A stretch of DNA of 64,000 bases from positions 9,852,858 to 9,916,857 of the forward strand of contig OX387190.1 of the NCBI GenBank assembly GCA_947561395.2, read 5' to 3'. This document shows, in pieces, positions 1 through 13,197 of this stretch. A model generated the notes under the pieces. The model was not told where the DNA came from. It made no database searches and worked only from the letters and a program-made list of their open reading frames with translations. Numbering within the stretch: the stretch's first letter is position 1; each line of letters opens with the position of its first letter. The translations under genes were made by a program, and so were the position numbers. The DNA comes from Buxus sempervirens (taxonomy: Eukaryota; Streptophyta; Magnoliopsida; Buxales; Buxaceae).

Positions 1-22
1 CTCAATTAGAAGGAAGGCTTAC

Positions 23-135
23 CTTTACACATTTCTGCAAACATGGACTTAGCCACTTGGCTGGCTTCAAGTCTGGATTGCTCCAACTTCACCCTCCCCA
101 CAAAGTAGAAAAGTTTAGAATTTTCCCAATTGTCT
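23..135 (-). CDS. Possible internal exon of an unidentified gene
   Basis: On the - strand an open frame of about 37 codons is bounded by an AG (near 134-136) and a strong donor, AAAG then GTAAGC, at 23/22. The readable peptide includes NWENSKLFYFVGRVKLEQ and then a helical stretch rich in Ala, Ser and Glu ending in AEMCK. The composition looks like real protein and not repeat DNA, and the donor is good. I do not recognise the family. The window edge hides the rest of the gene (its 3' part lies to the left), and LTR-derived sequence begins only about 50 bp upstream of the exon. It could equally be a chance open frame. Confidence 0.3.
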
Positions 136-180
136 CTTGCTTAATCACTTAAAGAAATAATCTAAAAATCTGGGGTTTCA

Positions 181-2200
181 CACTGTGTTCATGGGTTTGG
201 TTTTGATTTGGAAGGCATGGTGGTGATATTTTAATGATTCTTTATTGTTTTTTGACATTTGGAAACAAGTTTATTATAAATATGATTTATTCCATTAAAG
301 AGTGAAATTTTGATTGGTTTATTGTGATATGATGTAAATTTTGGTTTGAGAGTGTAAAGAATGATTTGTCATGTTTTAGTAATGATTTTTTATGTATTAT
401 AGTTTATTTGGATTGATGGAATCATGTTTTGTAACTTTAAATTGAAAAATCAAAACATGTAGAAAATCCCAAGTCTCGCGAATTTGGCTTGACGCACGAG
501 GTACGCTTGAGTGCAAATTGAGGCACTATGCCTTATTTTGTGGCTGCACAATGTTGCTTGAGAGACTGAGTATTGAATGTATTTTAAATCAAACCGAGAG
601 CTAATTGGAATGCCCGATGTGCACTCGAACGCTACATCGAGCAACAGAGCCCAGAAACCTAGAGCTCGGGTGTTGGATTAAGCGCTATGTTGAGAGTTGA
701 GTGTAAACATTAGATATGTGGTTGGACGCCCGATATGACACACGAGCGGAGCTCGAGCTCTCACACCCAGATTTTACAGTTTTGAACAATTAACCTAGTT
801 TTCAATTTTAAAATGCTTTTTATGTAAATCCAACACATGTAAAAATAAGATTTTGGTATTTATGAGTGGTTTTCAGTGACAAAAGAATTTATAAAAATTA
901 TAGAAGATTTTGAGTACGTTCTATTGAAATAGATCAGGTTTGGGTTCCAAAGGGAAAATGACTTTTGTAATAACTTCTACTTGTATTGGCTAGTTTCTAC
1001 ACTTGTAAAAGATGATTTTGAAAATGTTTTTAAGTTCCGGAACAATTCAAAAAGGATTTCTAAACAAATTTGGTACGTTAAGCAAAATATGGGGTTTTTG
1101 AAAGGAATTGATAAGTTTTTGTTTTCCTTCATGAGAAAGGGAGTTTTTATCACTATTTATTCTCCATGAGAAAGGGAGTTTTTGTTTTCCTTCATGAGAT
1201 AGCTTTATTTCATGATTGAATTGATATAAATATTGTTTTCGTTATTGATATTCGCCTTGAGATCATGGATTGGAGAACCTTCGTGATGGAGTGGATTTGG
1301 TCACGATTTACCAACAATTGTATATTGAGTACATTGGTTTATTTGATAATATTGTCTAAAACTATTTTGGGCTTAGCTTGTTATGGATCCATAATTTAGC
1401 TAGTAAGTGAAGCTTGTCAATTTTGTTTGGATTAAGTCTAGTCTCCTTAAAGCGTTTCCTTAATGATGGAGAGGCATTCCATGAGGGGAATGTGCTGCAG
1501 CAACTCCGTTTCCACCATAAGGGTGATGTCTTGCGTATTTCCACCATGAGGGTGATGACATTGGTACCAGAGATGTTGCAACTGTTCTTAGACTGAATTG
1601 TTTGGAACTAGGTCTTAACCTTGCAAAGTAGTCAAATTTGATGAGACCCCTAAGACAAATTGATTTGATATATATATTGATTTAATTTACATGCTAGCTA
1701 CTTGGGTTTATCTTGTATTGTTTGTTTTATTATTATCAGATTAATTGGATTATCTGTGTTATCGTCACTGTTATATGATTTATTATTGATTCACGTTTAG
1801 AACTGGATAAACTGCATTTGAGCATGCATGTGCTACTTGCTAGGATATTTGTATTTCATTCGGTTTTGTTTTGTTTTCAGATCTTGGTGAGGACGATACT
1901 CAGCTAGTAGATACTGCTGGTGATTACCCAGAGTACAGAGAGGAGGACTACTATGTGGAGTGGCAGTAGTATATTTTGATTGTAGACTTTTATTTTGAGG
2001 TTGTATTTGATATTGTGAGTAAACATTTGATATTTGATATTGTTCATATGGTTTGGTGATTGGGACTCTGATATTGATAGCTTTTTTATTTGATCATGTT
2101 ATATTCTTGGTTTCCTTTACTCTGGTATAGATCCTGTGATTTAGCTAACACTTTGGAGTTGAGTTATGATTCATGTGTAACTCGGATCCAAGGCATTACA
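181..2200 (+). mobile_element. Partial large LTR (gypsy-like), 5' part missing
   Basis: This stretch matches the 3' two thirds of the large LTRs seen whole further right. It has the same order of parts: a region with CGCTCGAG-like palindromes (about 470-770), a zone of short repeated motifs (about 1130-1570, catgagaaagggag and ccatgagggtgatg), then the shared block ending in tcttggtgaggacg (1883-1897), and an end that is a worn form of ggggcgttaca at 2190-2200. No internal coding region follows. It is an old solo-LTR fossil lacking its first part. Confidence 0.6.
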
Positions 2201-2799
2201 ATGCTTCCTACATCCTTAAATTAAATAGATGCAACATCTTTTCTATTTATAGAATAGAGGAGCTCGGACGGAAAGGAGAAAAAGGTAGAGGGAACACGGA
2301 CACGAAGAGTAGAAGCAAAAAAAAGAAGGAAAACTGGGAGAACCCAGAGAGGAAAAAAAAGCTCAAGTAGGATACGAAGAAGGGAGCGTACAGAGAGTTC
2401 ATCAAAAAAAGGGGGTATTGACAAAATTTGGAAGAGAGAGAGAGAGGAGAAGTTCTGTTGTTCACCAAAGCTCCAAGCTAAGCCAGCTGGTGATAGATCT
2501 TTGTATATTAGGTAACAATTATTAGATTCTATAATGCAAATTGAGTGTCTTTTGCCTTTTTATGTGCAATGGCATAGTTTTTCTTTCTCTTTTTATATCA
2601 AAGCAACAAACTAACAAAAAAAGGAAAGAGGAAGGAACATACTAGCTTCGGTCATCCATGACCGAACAGTAGGTGAAACCTTCTTTGAGGTCGTTCATTT
2701 AGATTCAATTTTGTTGGTTGTGCTTTGACTGGTTATGCTTTTGTTATAGTAGTTTATATGTGTGGATTTGTGGAGTATTATAGGCAAATAAGGGCAGTT
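2201..2799. other. Intergenic, no gene seen
   Basis: I see no supported gene. A purine-rich tract (about 2255-2450, many GGAAA and GAGAGA runs) produces open frames that are compositional only. Confidence 0.5.
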
Positions 2800-2804
2800 C
2801 ATTG

Positions 2805-3314
2805 TGTTAGATTATCATAAATTATTCACATGCTTGATCTAGAATAAAAATTAAACCGAGTCTTTTGAACTTACCTACAAAAGACATGGTTGCTTTGCTT
2901 TTTTTGATTTTCTGCAAAAATAATATTGGTTAGGGCTAGTTCTTCTTCTCCTTGCTCCTCTTTATCAGAACCCATTAGATAGGAGACGTTATCAAAATAC
3001 GTTATGTTCTGTCAATTATATTATGAGAGGAGAGGGGACCTAACCTATTTATAATAGAATAGTCCTCCCATTAAAGACTTGAATCCTAAACAGGATTCTA
3101 TGAACACTCCTAATCCAATATAGTCTCCTGGCCTACACTCAACTTATATCACGTATCAAATATACAAAATAAGGTACACCAAATCCAATTAAATTGATCA
3201 TTCATAATATTGGGTCACATGTAATATATATCTTCATGGAGTATATATTCAATTGTTTTTATAAAACAAAAAATACAATTAATGTAAGCCCATATATAAA
3301 GAAAATTTCTAACA
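2805..3314 (-). mobile_element. Solo LTR, 510 bp, Copia-like
   Basis: The piece begins tgttagat and ends tctaaca, so it has the TG...CA ends and short inverted termini of an LTR. It is flanked by a perfect 5-bp duplication, cattg, at 2800-2804 and 3315-3319. On the - strand it contains a TATA-like tataaatagg (3044-3053), which suggests that orientation. There is no partner LTR or coding region, so it is a solo LTR left by recombination. The assignment to Copia is from size and end sequence only. Confidence 0.8.
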
Positions 3315-3319
3315 CATTG

Positions 3320-5147
3320 ATTATAAAAGCGCCCACATTCTTTTCCAAAAAGCATGAACAGAGCTCTTAAATCGGCTCCATCATTGTGGTACGCGTCCAG
3401 GTATAGCGTAGACTTTGTGGTCTAGCCCGAATTGAAGTGAAGAGTAAAGATACAAAAGAAGAAAAACAAGAGAACAAAAAAGAAAAAAAATAAGAAATTT
3501 GGGTTCGGTTATTTAACCGAACTCAACAATGAAGATGATGAACAGTCAAAACGGTTGTTCATCAATTCTTCTTCCCTTTGCCTTGTTCACCTAAAAATCA
3601 AAATCAAAAAAAAATTTTGAAAAGGGAGATGGGAAACAAGCTTGAGATGAAGCCAATAGCATCATCCGATTGGCTGAAATTTTCAGTCAATATATTTTTC
3701 AAGAAGAAGTGAAACGGCTCAAACTAAGGCTCCCAATCTCATTCTGATCATTTTCAAGAGCCTTTAGATGCACTTTTATGTCTTTTTCGGGTTTCTTCGA
3801 TGCTGAAATAAAGAACTTTTCACTTCCGAGTTCAAGCGTGGTCTACTATGGCTTGGGTTTTTTCTTTGTAAATTTGATGAAAATTAGGGTCTTCTCTGAT
3901 ATTTTAAAACGTTCAAGTCAAAATAACAAGAAAAGACTTATAGAAGCATAAATCTAAAAAAAAGAAAGCAAAAATGATTCATCGTTTCAAGTGGTTGAAC
4001 GTGACTTTATTTAATTCACTTATGTTTTCTTTTGTTTTATTCTCCACTCATCTTTAATCCTCTCTTTTATTTCGTGTTTTTACATTTCCTAATATTCATC
4101 TCGTGTGGAGCTTATTTAAACTCAATTTGTTTTCTTACACGTGATGTGAAATATCTTCAAACCCATGCATATATGAGATAATAAAAAAAAATATGGGTAC
4201 TGGTGTGTGTCTCTAAATGGGTCGGGTTTCATCATTTGGGGTCATTGACCATCATACTACGAACCTTACTACAAGGCTCACATATCACACTCACCCACAA
4301 GGTTTGGATTTCATAAATCAATAAAGACTTTGGGTTGAATTTAAGAGGAATCGGTCGAGCCTGCCCACACTTTGAAAGACTAAGGGATTAACTCAAGCCT
4401 AAATTGGCTTTGAAATGAATTGTGGGCCAATCCTTGAAAGCCCGCCACTCAAGCCCAATAACCGGTCCAACTAATTTAAGGGAATCTACCTAAGGTGGGG
4501 CAACCCAGGTGTTCAAAACAATCCCTGGGTTGGAACCCGGTCACTTATCCAGAATCCTAGTGCAAAACAAATTTAAATGGGTGACTACCTACACCCTCAA
4601 AACCCAATAGATACTGAGGACTCATGAAAAGACCGGTTAAAAGGAAATATAAAAGGACCATCAAATGTGCTTAAATTGAAACAAAACTGCATCGGTTCGA
4701 GCAGGCCAACCCGCAAAAAAGGGTTGGGCACATTAAGCATGCATATAAAATCAATTCTATGGAGGGTATTTTAGATTTAAGATCACTAATTGATCTAGAT
4801 CCTTGGAAACCTTATAAGTATGAAAGAAACAATCATATAGAGTAACAATTAAAGCAAATTCATCTAGATCATGAACAAAATTAAAAAGGCAAAGCTTCTA
4901 GCACTAGGATCCATCCCTAATCCTTTCCCTTAAACCCTCTCTTCATGTTTTACGGTTGGAGAGGAGTTTTAGATACTTGGATCTAAGTTAGAGGCTACAA
5001 ATACATAGAGGCTCTATCCTAAGAAAAATTAGAAGTAAAGAGTACTGAATTAAATAGGAATTACAGTAAATTAAAGGAGAATTAATTGTAGTAGAGTCCT
5101 CTTTTGATCCAAACAAGCAATTGGGAATGAGTAGGCAACTGGGCAAA
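3320..5147. other. Intergenic, no gene seen
   Basis: AT-rich sequence with scattered GC-richer stretches (for example 4200-4760). No open frame with family-like composition, no clear terminal repeats. Several short phrases resemble old repeat DNA, but I cannot assign them. Confidence 0.4.
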
Positions 5148-5304
5148 AGTAGGAGCTCCCTCTCTAGAATTTGCAGCCCCTAAATTTTAATCCAAAGTAT
5201 AATCTAGATGTAGAATCTAGATTTTTAATATAAAAATATAATCTAGATTTGCAGCCCCTAAATTTTAAAAGTAGGAGCTCCCTCTCCACAAAGTATAATC
5301 TAGA
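5148..5304. repeat. Local duplication beside the outer LTR
   Basis: The phrases gtaggagctccctct, gcagcccctaaatttta and aagtataatctagatgta each occur twice within about 160 bp, in shuffled order (5150-5212 and 5247-5307). The second copy of ctagatgta provides the left flank (ctaga) and first bases of the outer LTR, so the duplication touches the insertion site. Confidence 0.6.
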
Positions 5305-6459
5305 TGTACAATCCTAAATTTTTTAATATAATGATATAATATAATAAATCTAAATATTGGAAAATAAATTAAATAAACCTAAAATTATCAAGGAGTAAAT
5401 ATTTAATCTATGTATTTAGAGGATTAGCATTTTAATCCAAAGATATATTAGTAATTAAATAAATAATAATAATTATCAGTATTTTGGAATTTAAATAGTA
5501 ATTTCAATTAATTGGAAGATTAATTATGGATTTGACTTCAAGGAGAGATAAATTGTAATTAATAGTATAGAAAAGTGAAGAATTGATTAGATTAATTGGG
5601 AAAGTGAATTAAATGTCAAAGTTTGGGGAAGATAGCTATTAATCCAAGTGTGTATTACAGTCAAGAATAATATGGGGAATAAATATGGGCATTTTTGGAA
5701 GAAATCAAATGGCTAAATATGATTTAGGTAAAGAAAGGGGTATTTTAGTCTTTTTCTAATAGGCTAATTAATAAATTAATTAATTAAGAAATTAATAGGT
5801 CTAGAAATAGTTAATTAGACCTAAGTTGGGTTAAGTTTGAATTTAAATAACAATATTTATGGCTTAAAAGAAGGAAAAAGAGCCTATTGGTAATTATAAT
5901 TAATTATGGGCCTTAATTTGGAAATGAGTGAGATTATAAAGTGTTTAAGTAATTTTTAAAAATAAGGATTAAAAATAGCACAAAAATTGACTAAATTAGG
6001 AGTTTCTTTTGTTTGGAATTCATAAAAGAGGAATTAGGAAAGAGAATTAAGATAAGACAAGCAAGTTGGTTGGTTGAGAAGTTTCCTAATTCAATTAGGA
6101 CTTCCTATTAAGTGAGTCTTTAAAAGGGATGCATTAAGGAAGATTTGGGGTTTCTTAATAATTCAAACGTATAGAGAAAACTATAGAAAGTGGTCGTCAC
6201 GGCTTAAGGAAAATATAGAGAGAGAAAGAGAGAGAAGGAAAGAAAACAAGAGACTTTTAGAGAGAATAACTGCTGTAGAAATTCCTAACCAACAACCATT
6301 AAAGTGCGATCTAAAGACAACCCACGATTAGATCCTTCTCAAATTTGGAGGTTATGTTTGTGACTGATAGGGCTTCAATCTGAATGGTGGAAATGGTGTT
6401 TGGAGATCCTAGAATGGTGTGAAAATCACTGCAACATGGCTATACTTTTAGGATACTAA

Positions 6460-8982
6460 TGTAACGCCCCAGATCCAGGTTTATATTAAAAACATAAACG
6501 CAAACCTAGCACGTTAGGATAAGGCCTAGAAAATACTTAAACAATTCAATTAACATAATCAAAGTGCGGAAATAAAAGACATTTTTTTCATAGAAGCGCG
6601 GAATAACAAACCAATAATAATCCAATAACAAAGTCTAGAAAGGGTCAACTAATATAAAATAAACCAACATCCACCAAAAATTCTCAAAATGAAATAACTA
6701 ATGTTAATCCCTCAAAATAAACCAATCATCTATCAATGTCCTCCTGAACCTACACAGGAATGAAATAATTCTCTTCCTGGTAGTCACAATAATCCCCCGA
6801 AGTATCAACCCCGGCAACGTCCTCTCCAGGAATATCTGAAAACAAAACCGATAAAACAATAATGTGAGAAACAACACCTTAGTAAGTAGTCATGCAAATA
6901 GTTGGTAATAGTAAAATATGCAACGATTAATCAAGATAACCACAATAAAACATAGATCAGCAACAATTAAATGAAAATAATCAAATACAATTATATCACC
7001 TCATGGGACTCATGAAATTGTAAACCAGAGAAAGAGAATAGACATGTGCCAATATGCTACCTAACCGAATTACCAGTGGACCAGCCACACCTGCTGACTA
7101 GCTATTCAACACCAACGGAAGAACCCAACCATGGGTTAGCATGTACGACCCAACCTATCTAGGAGTGGGTGACGTAGCGACCTACCTATCTAAGAGCGGT
7201 ACCATCCTCGAGATGATGGAATGCCTATGACACAGAATTCAAACCACTCTAGAAAACATTTTACTTACTAGCTATTCTATGGATTCATATAACTGCTAAG
7301 CTCACTCAACAGTGGAAAACCAAATCAGGGAATTGACATACTTCCCAATAACACCCACATATACAGAACCATATCTGTAGTAATAACAACAAACCAGGCA
7401 CCTGCCTTGTCACAATTGTGACCCAAAAACCCAAACAAGTGGTACCAAGTCATATGTCCAAACTCCAGGTTTCAACGGGCAACTATGTCCCGATTGTGTA
7501 TCGAATCCTTCGATGCACAAAATACCTTCATATAACCCAAATACAGGTGTATGAACTCATAAAATCAACTTTGGTTAAAAAAGACAATTGTTTGGAACAA
7601 TGGTATTAAGTTGAAATGCTTCTTTGGTAAAATCTACCCAAAATCTTTATAAAAATGAATTTTAAACATCCACTGGTGCAAACTATCTCTAAATACCCTA
7701 AACTTGATGGCACAAAGGTTAAAATTGGATAAAAACAATTTCGTGGTGAAAAACTAGGCTGATTGGCAAATTTCTAAAATCTGACAGAATATCACTCGAA
7801 CGGCCAATGGGGCGCTCGAACGACTAAGCAAACAGGTTGTTTTAGGGTTGGTCGCTCGATAAATCGCTCGAGCGATGGTTCGGGCGACAGTTATTCTGAG
7901 TTTTGATCACTTTCAGGTTTTTTCAGAAATTAAACAGTACAGGCCAGACGCCTGAAATACTGCTCGAGGGGCCTTTGGGCATTCTCAAACCACACTCAAG
8001 TCACACATGGGCGCTCGAGCGGCCTGTAGCGAAAACAGTTTTCTGCAACTTCTGAAAAGTTGCGTAAATCAAATAAAAATCAAAAACTCACAAACCAATG
8101 CATCAAAACCATTCTAAATTATTCTAAAATACTTTATAAATATGCTAGAACAATTTCGAACAAATAAAACACCATATAACATGTTAACAAGTCATCAAAT
8201 CATGCGAATAAACACAGTTATTGTATAATCCGAAATACTGTTTATGCAAACTTTAAAGGGACTATTTACCTGTTTTAGGAACTTAAACCTTTTCTAAAAG
8301 CTCTCCAATATCACTCCAAAGAATGCCTAATCGATCACAGCAAGCCTCTATCCTTCTGGATAAAAAATCACATCTTTAAGAACTCAAAACAATGCTCTAT
8401 CTCCCAAAACAGAAACTTTTTCTAGTTTTTCTTACCTGGGTTTTCTGAACAAAAATCCTCCTTATCTCCTTCTGAAAAAGCTGCTCCAAAGGTGCTACAA
8501 GATTAGGGTTTGATCTTACTATGGGAGAGTTGAAGAATAGAAGAGAAAAGAGAAGTTGGGCGTGCGGCTGTTCTCTTGGACGTGAACAGTCGCATGTTAG
8601 GTTTAGGTTATTTTAATATTTTTCCTCCTTTTACCTAAATAACCCCATTCATTTAAACCTAACACCATCCCAATTAGACCTCAAAACCCAACCTGATTTG
8701 GGTCAACCCCCTCTCTCTATGGGGTTCAACCACCCTCTATTTATGTTTGTAGTTTATTTTTAATTAGTTCTACACTATAAAACCCTAAACAATAACAACT
8801 ATAATTTCTCCTTAATTTAAATTTAAAAATCTCACCTTTGGTTAGCTTTCCAAGTTCTCCTCCGGTTCACCCCTTGGACTTCTCTGGGTTGAACCAATGT
8901 CTCATCTCCTACATTGGCAATATTCTTAATTAGCCTATTTATTTATAATAATTATTTTATTAATAAAATTTGGGATTTTACA
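6460..8982 (-). mobile_element. Nested solo LTR, reverse orientation, TSD actaa
   Basis: On the + strand it runs from tgtaacgcccc to gggattttaca, the reverse of its forward relatives, and is flanked by actaa at 6455-6459 and 8983-8987. It is 2523 bp. It carries the shared block on the - strand (cgtcctctccagg at 6819-6831) and a cluster of CGCTCGAGCG-like palindromes (about 7790-8030). No internal region remains. It sits inside the outer LTR and is therefore younger than it. Confidence 0.9.
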
Positions 8983-10037
8983 ACTAAAAAGATGGATTTT
9001 GTATATTGAGGCAAGTATCAAACCCTTTTTAAACAGGAGGAATTGCATGACTTTTGTGTGCTTTTGATTATCAATCTTGGTTTATTTGAAATCAGATAAT
9101 TGTTTGAAGTATATTTTGTGGTTAAGCATAGATTAGGTTGAAGTTTGAAAATATTGTCAAAGATGCTTTAAAGTGCCGTTTAATTGGGGTTTTGATTTAT
9201 AAAACTTGTGATTTTACAATTTGATGGTTTTGGGATGATTTATTATGTTCTAAAAGTGATATTGAATGATTTAGAATTGATTTGAAGAGTTGGAAATAAA
9301 ATATATAGTTTTAATTTGAAATTTCAAAAAATATAGAAAAATCTGGAAATTTGCGAATTTATATGGATGCCCCAGTTTTGGCTTGAGTGCCGTATCAGGC
9401 ATCCGTTCATATGTATTCAATGTGTAAAGGACGCTCGATATGGGTCGAACAACCAAGCAGGCACCTCACCTATGTTTTATTTTGAATTTTGAAACTAGTG
9501 ATTTTTAGAAAATTGTACGAGTACCCAACTTGTTGCCCAAACACCCTAGCAAGTGTTCAACTCTCTTAAACCCAAAAAACTGCCCCTCGATAGGTCGCTT
9601 GAGCGCCCAATAGAGTGCCCTTTGTCAGATTTATATAGATAGCGATTTTGACGTAGAATTTGATTCTAAACTTATTTTTATAGAATTCCAACTCATGTTC
9701 CAACTAGATTAAGGTGTTTTTGAGAGTATTTATATTGGCCAAAACAATTCTATTTTTATAAATAATTTGGGTACATTTTGCTAAAATAACTCTTGTTTTG
9801 GGTTTATTGTTCCAAATAGATTTCTTTTCAACTTAGTTTATTTTTAATGGTTTATACACTTGTATTTGAACTATCTAAAGTTGTTTTCAAGATTGCTATG
9901 TCAAAGTTAGATATATTTCTTCCGTGTATCTCGGAGTGGTTTATTTCTTACTCGTGCATTTGAACTATCTAAAGTTGAGGATTTGACTTTCCCATGTATC
10001 TTGGGATAATATTTTGATGTCCACATGTATCTTATGG

Positions 10038-13000
10038 TGTAAAACCCTGGATTTTCCTAAAATAAAGTAAATTAAATAAGCCTAATTATTGAGAAGTTAA
10101 GATTTAATTTAGGTATTGGAGGAATAATATTATGATCCAAAGAGATATTAGTAACTAAATAAATAAACAATAATTTTGAGTAACTAGGAATTTAAATAGT
10201 GGTTTCATTTAAATAGGAAAGAGCAAGGTCGATTTAGATAAATTGGGAGAGTGACTTAAATATGAATGCTGGAGAAGATAAGTATTAATCCAAGTGCATT
10301 ATATGGTTAAAATGGAGGTGAGGAATAAAGAGGAGAATTTTTGGAAAAAGATCCAAAGTTTAAGTATGGAATTACAAGGAAAGGGTATTTTAGTCATTTT
10401 CTAATTATCCAAATTAATATATTGAGTAATTAAATAATTATTAGACTTGAAATATTTAACTAGACTTAATTTGAGTTAGGTTTGAATTTACATAGCAAAT
10501 TATGGCTTAAAAGTAGGAAAAATGGTATATTGGTGATTATGGTTGATAATGAGCATTAAGTTTGAGGATAAGATGAGCTTTGGGGTGTTTTAGTAATATT
10601 TTAAAATAAGAAATTTAATTAGCACGAAAATAAATTAAAATAAATCCTTCTCTTATATAAGATACTTAAAAGAGGAATTAGAAGGAGGGTTAAGATAGGG
10701 AGGTTTCCAATTAAGAGTGGGAATTCTATTTAGAAGGTCTTCTAAACCTAGTGGGACTTCTAATTAAGAGAGCTTATAAAAGGGGAGGTCTAGAAAAGGT
10801 TTAAGGTTTTTAGCAAGTCAAAAATAAGGAGAAAAGAGAGAAAAATTCGTGCTTGGGCTTGAGAGAAAAATAAAGGAAAGAAGAGAGGAGAGAAAAGAGA
10901 GGAAAAAGGGAGGTGCTGCAGAGGTTCGACCAACAGACTTTGAACGACGATCCCCGGAGATCTAGTCGTTGGATCGTCATGAAATTTAGCGTTTATGCCC
11001 TATATATGAGATAATTTAATCTGAACGGTGGAGATTGGATTTGGATGAGTCTAAGGTGGTGCGAATTAACCCAGAAGTTGGTGGAAAATCAGAATTTGAA
11101 AGAAAAAGGAGTTGCAGAGATGGCCAACTAGCCAACTTCAAACGACGAGATAGAAGATCCAACCGTAGGAATGAGCTGAAATTTTAGGGTTTTGTTCTAC
11201 TCATGGAGGACTTCAAACTGAACGGTGGAGATCTAAATTTGAGAAGTTTAGAGGGGTGCGGTTGAGCTCCAAAAACGGGTACAGAAGAAGTTCTGAAAAA
11301 TCTGGGTTCATAAAAAAGGCAAGTAGCAAACACTTGAAACTGGAGGAATTGCATGTTTTCTTGTATTTTTTTATGATTGATCGTATTGGTTTTTAAGTTG
11401 GATTTCATTGGAAAAGTTAGATGATTATAAAGTTTTGATTTGGTGATTTGAATCTCTCTTTAAGAATCAAGAAAAGTGGTGTTCATGGGTTGTTTGATTT
11501 AGAAAGAAACCTTAGTTAAATTTTAATCACCAAGTTTTGTTTAGCATTGTTTTGATCGGTGTTTGGTTTTGATCTTTAAGTATAGTCGTGAAGCATGGTT
11601 TTGGAAAAATATAGTTCGAACATGGATTTTGGGTGAGTTTTAGAGTCGTGATATAAAGTTGTTTAGATTAAATTCGAATCATGTTTAAACGTGTTTTGGG
11701 GATAGTAGAAGCCTAGGAAAATTGTTACAGGGGTTTTAAAATTGGCAAGTCATGGAGTTTCGAGATTAACAGAGAGTCGAAAATCATTGTTTGGTTTCAC
11801 CGAGTTGGCGCCTACCTAGCGCCAAGTGGTAGAGTCAGCGCAAGATATGTTTTGTTGTTCTCACCGAGTTCGCTCTCATCTCGTGCCCAGGGTTTTAGTT
11901 AGCACGAGATAGATTTTAGTTAACACCGAGTTCTCGCCGAGTCTTAAGCTAAGTATTTTTAGTCAGCGCGAGACCTTATTTGGGTATACGCCGAGTTCCG
12001 CCGACCTCGCGCCAAGCGCCTGAGGTCAGCACACCCACAAAAAGCTTCACTATGATGTGTTTGACCAATCCAAACCTAATTTTGAAACCATGAGGCTTCA
12101 ACCTCTTTGACAAACACTAGATTAGGATATTAGAAACATTTTATCTGTCCAAAACATTTGGGAGAGTCTTAAATCAATTTATTGCTAATTTTATGAATTC
12201 CAAAGTGATTTTACTGTATGAGATATTGGCTTAGTTCCCTGTATGTTTTATATGTGTTTTCGATTGAGAAATTGTTTAGTCAGGTTTTTGGGGTTGGATT
12301 ATTTGCTAAGATGTTATGAGTTCTGTTCTGGTCCGGAGTGACCTGTGATGGGTTATATTGGGTTATGCATGATGTGACCAGTGTTGGTCTATGGTTTTGC
12401 AAATGCATAGTTTTATGCAATTGTTTTCTGTTTTGGTTTAGCTTCCCTTGGATCCATTGTCAAGCTTAGTAATGTGATGGTATTGTTTATTGATGTAATT
12501 GCATGGCCTTGTGTGTTGCCACGACCGGTGTAGAGCAGCTAGAAACCCTGAGTAGGCCTGGTTGTCAATGCCGAAACCCGGTGAGTAGGCCGGCATTAGA
12601 TGACGGAACCCTGAGTAGGCCGTCATTTCAGAGTGTCCGAAACCCTGAATAGGCTGGAACTGTGTACATGGAGGTGTGGAGTGTCTACTTGGCATGTTAA
12701 TTAATCAATTCAAACAATAGTCATGACATTGACCATTCGATGTTTTATCGGTATTGTTATTGAAATATGATTTGATAATATTAATGGGATTGGATTTAAA
12801 CTTTGGAATTATCCTTGTTGATGTTGTTGTTGGTTTAATCGTATACCTCATGATTTATTTTATATAAACGTGGACTGATTTCATGCATGCACCTTGCTAC
12901 TTGTTGAGATTTATTCTCACTCCGGTTTCTCCCATTTTTCAGGTACTCTTGGTGAGGACGTCAAGTTGTGGGTTAGTTGTAGCTGGGTAGTCTATATAAA

Positions 13001-13197
13001 TGTAGGATTGCTTATGTAATTGGAATTCTTGTATATCATAATTGTTGATTAATGAAGAGAATTTGAATTCAAGTTTCTAAATTTACTCTGATTATAAAGT
13101 TAGAAAAAGTTTTAAATTATTCCACATTTTAGTTGCTTTTGTTGCTTACCATAACACCTCGGGTTTTGGGAATTGGACCCGGAACCGGGGCGTTACA
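10038..13197 (+). mobile_element. Nested solo LTR, forward orientation, TSD tatgg
   Basis: It begins tgtaaaaccctgg, ends ccggggcgttaca and is flanked by tatgg (10033-10037, 13198-13202). It is 3160 bp. Parts in order: AT-rich start, a TATA-like cttataaaagggg (about 10770), a purine-rich leader (10830-10910), GGCGCC-type palindromes (11800-12030), four to five copies of a gaaaccctgagtaggcc motif (about 12545-12655), the shared block ending ttggtgaggacg (about 12949-12960), and the 3' end. It lacks internal genes. Open frames inside it are by-products of the repeats. Confidence 0.9.

Noticed and set aside
12438-12695. 85-codon ORF on the - strand with repeated YSGF-like words
   Set aside because: It is the translation of the gaaaccctgagtaggcc array inside an LTR; the regularity is from DNA repeats.
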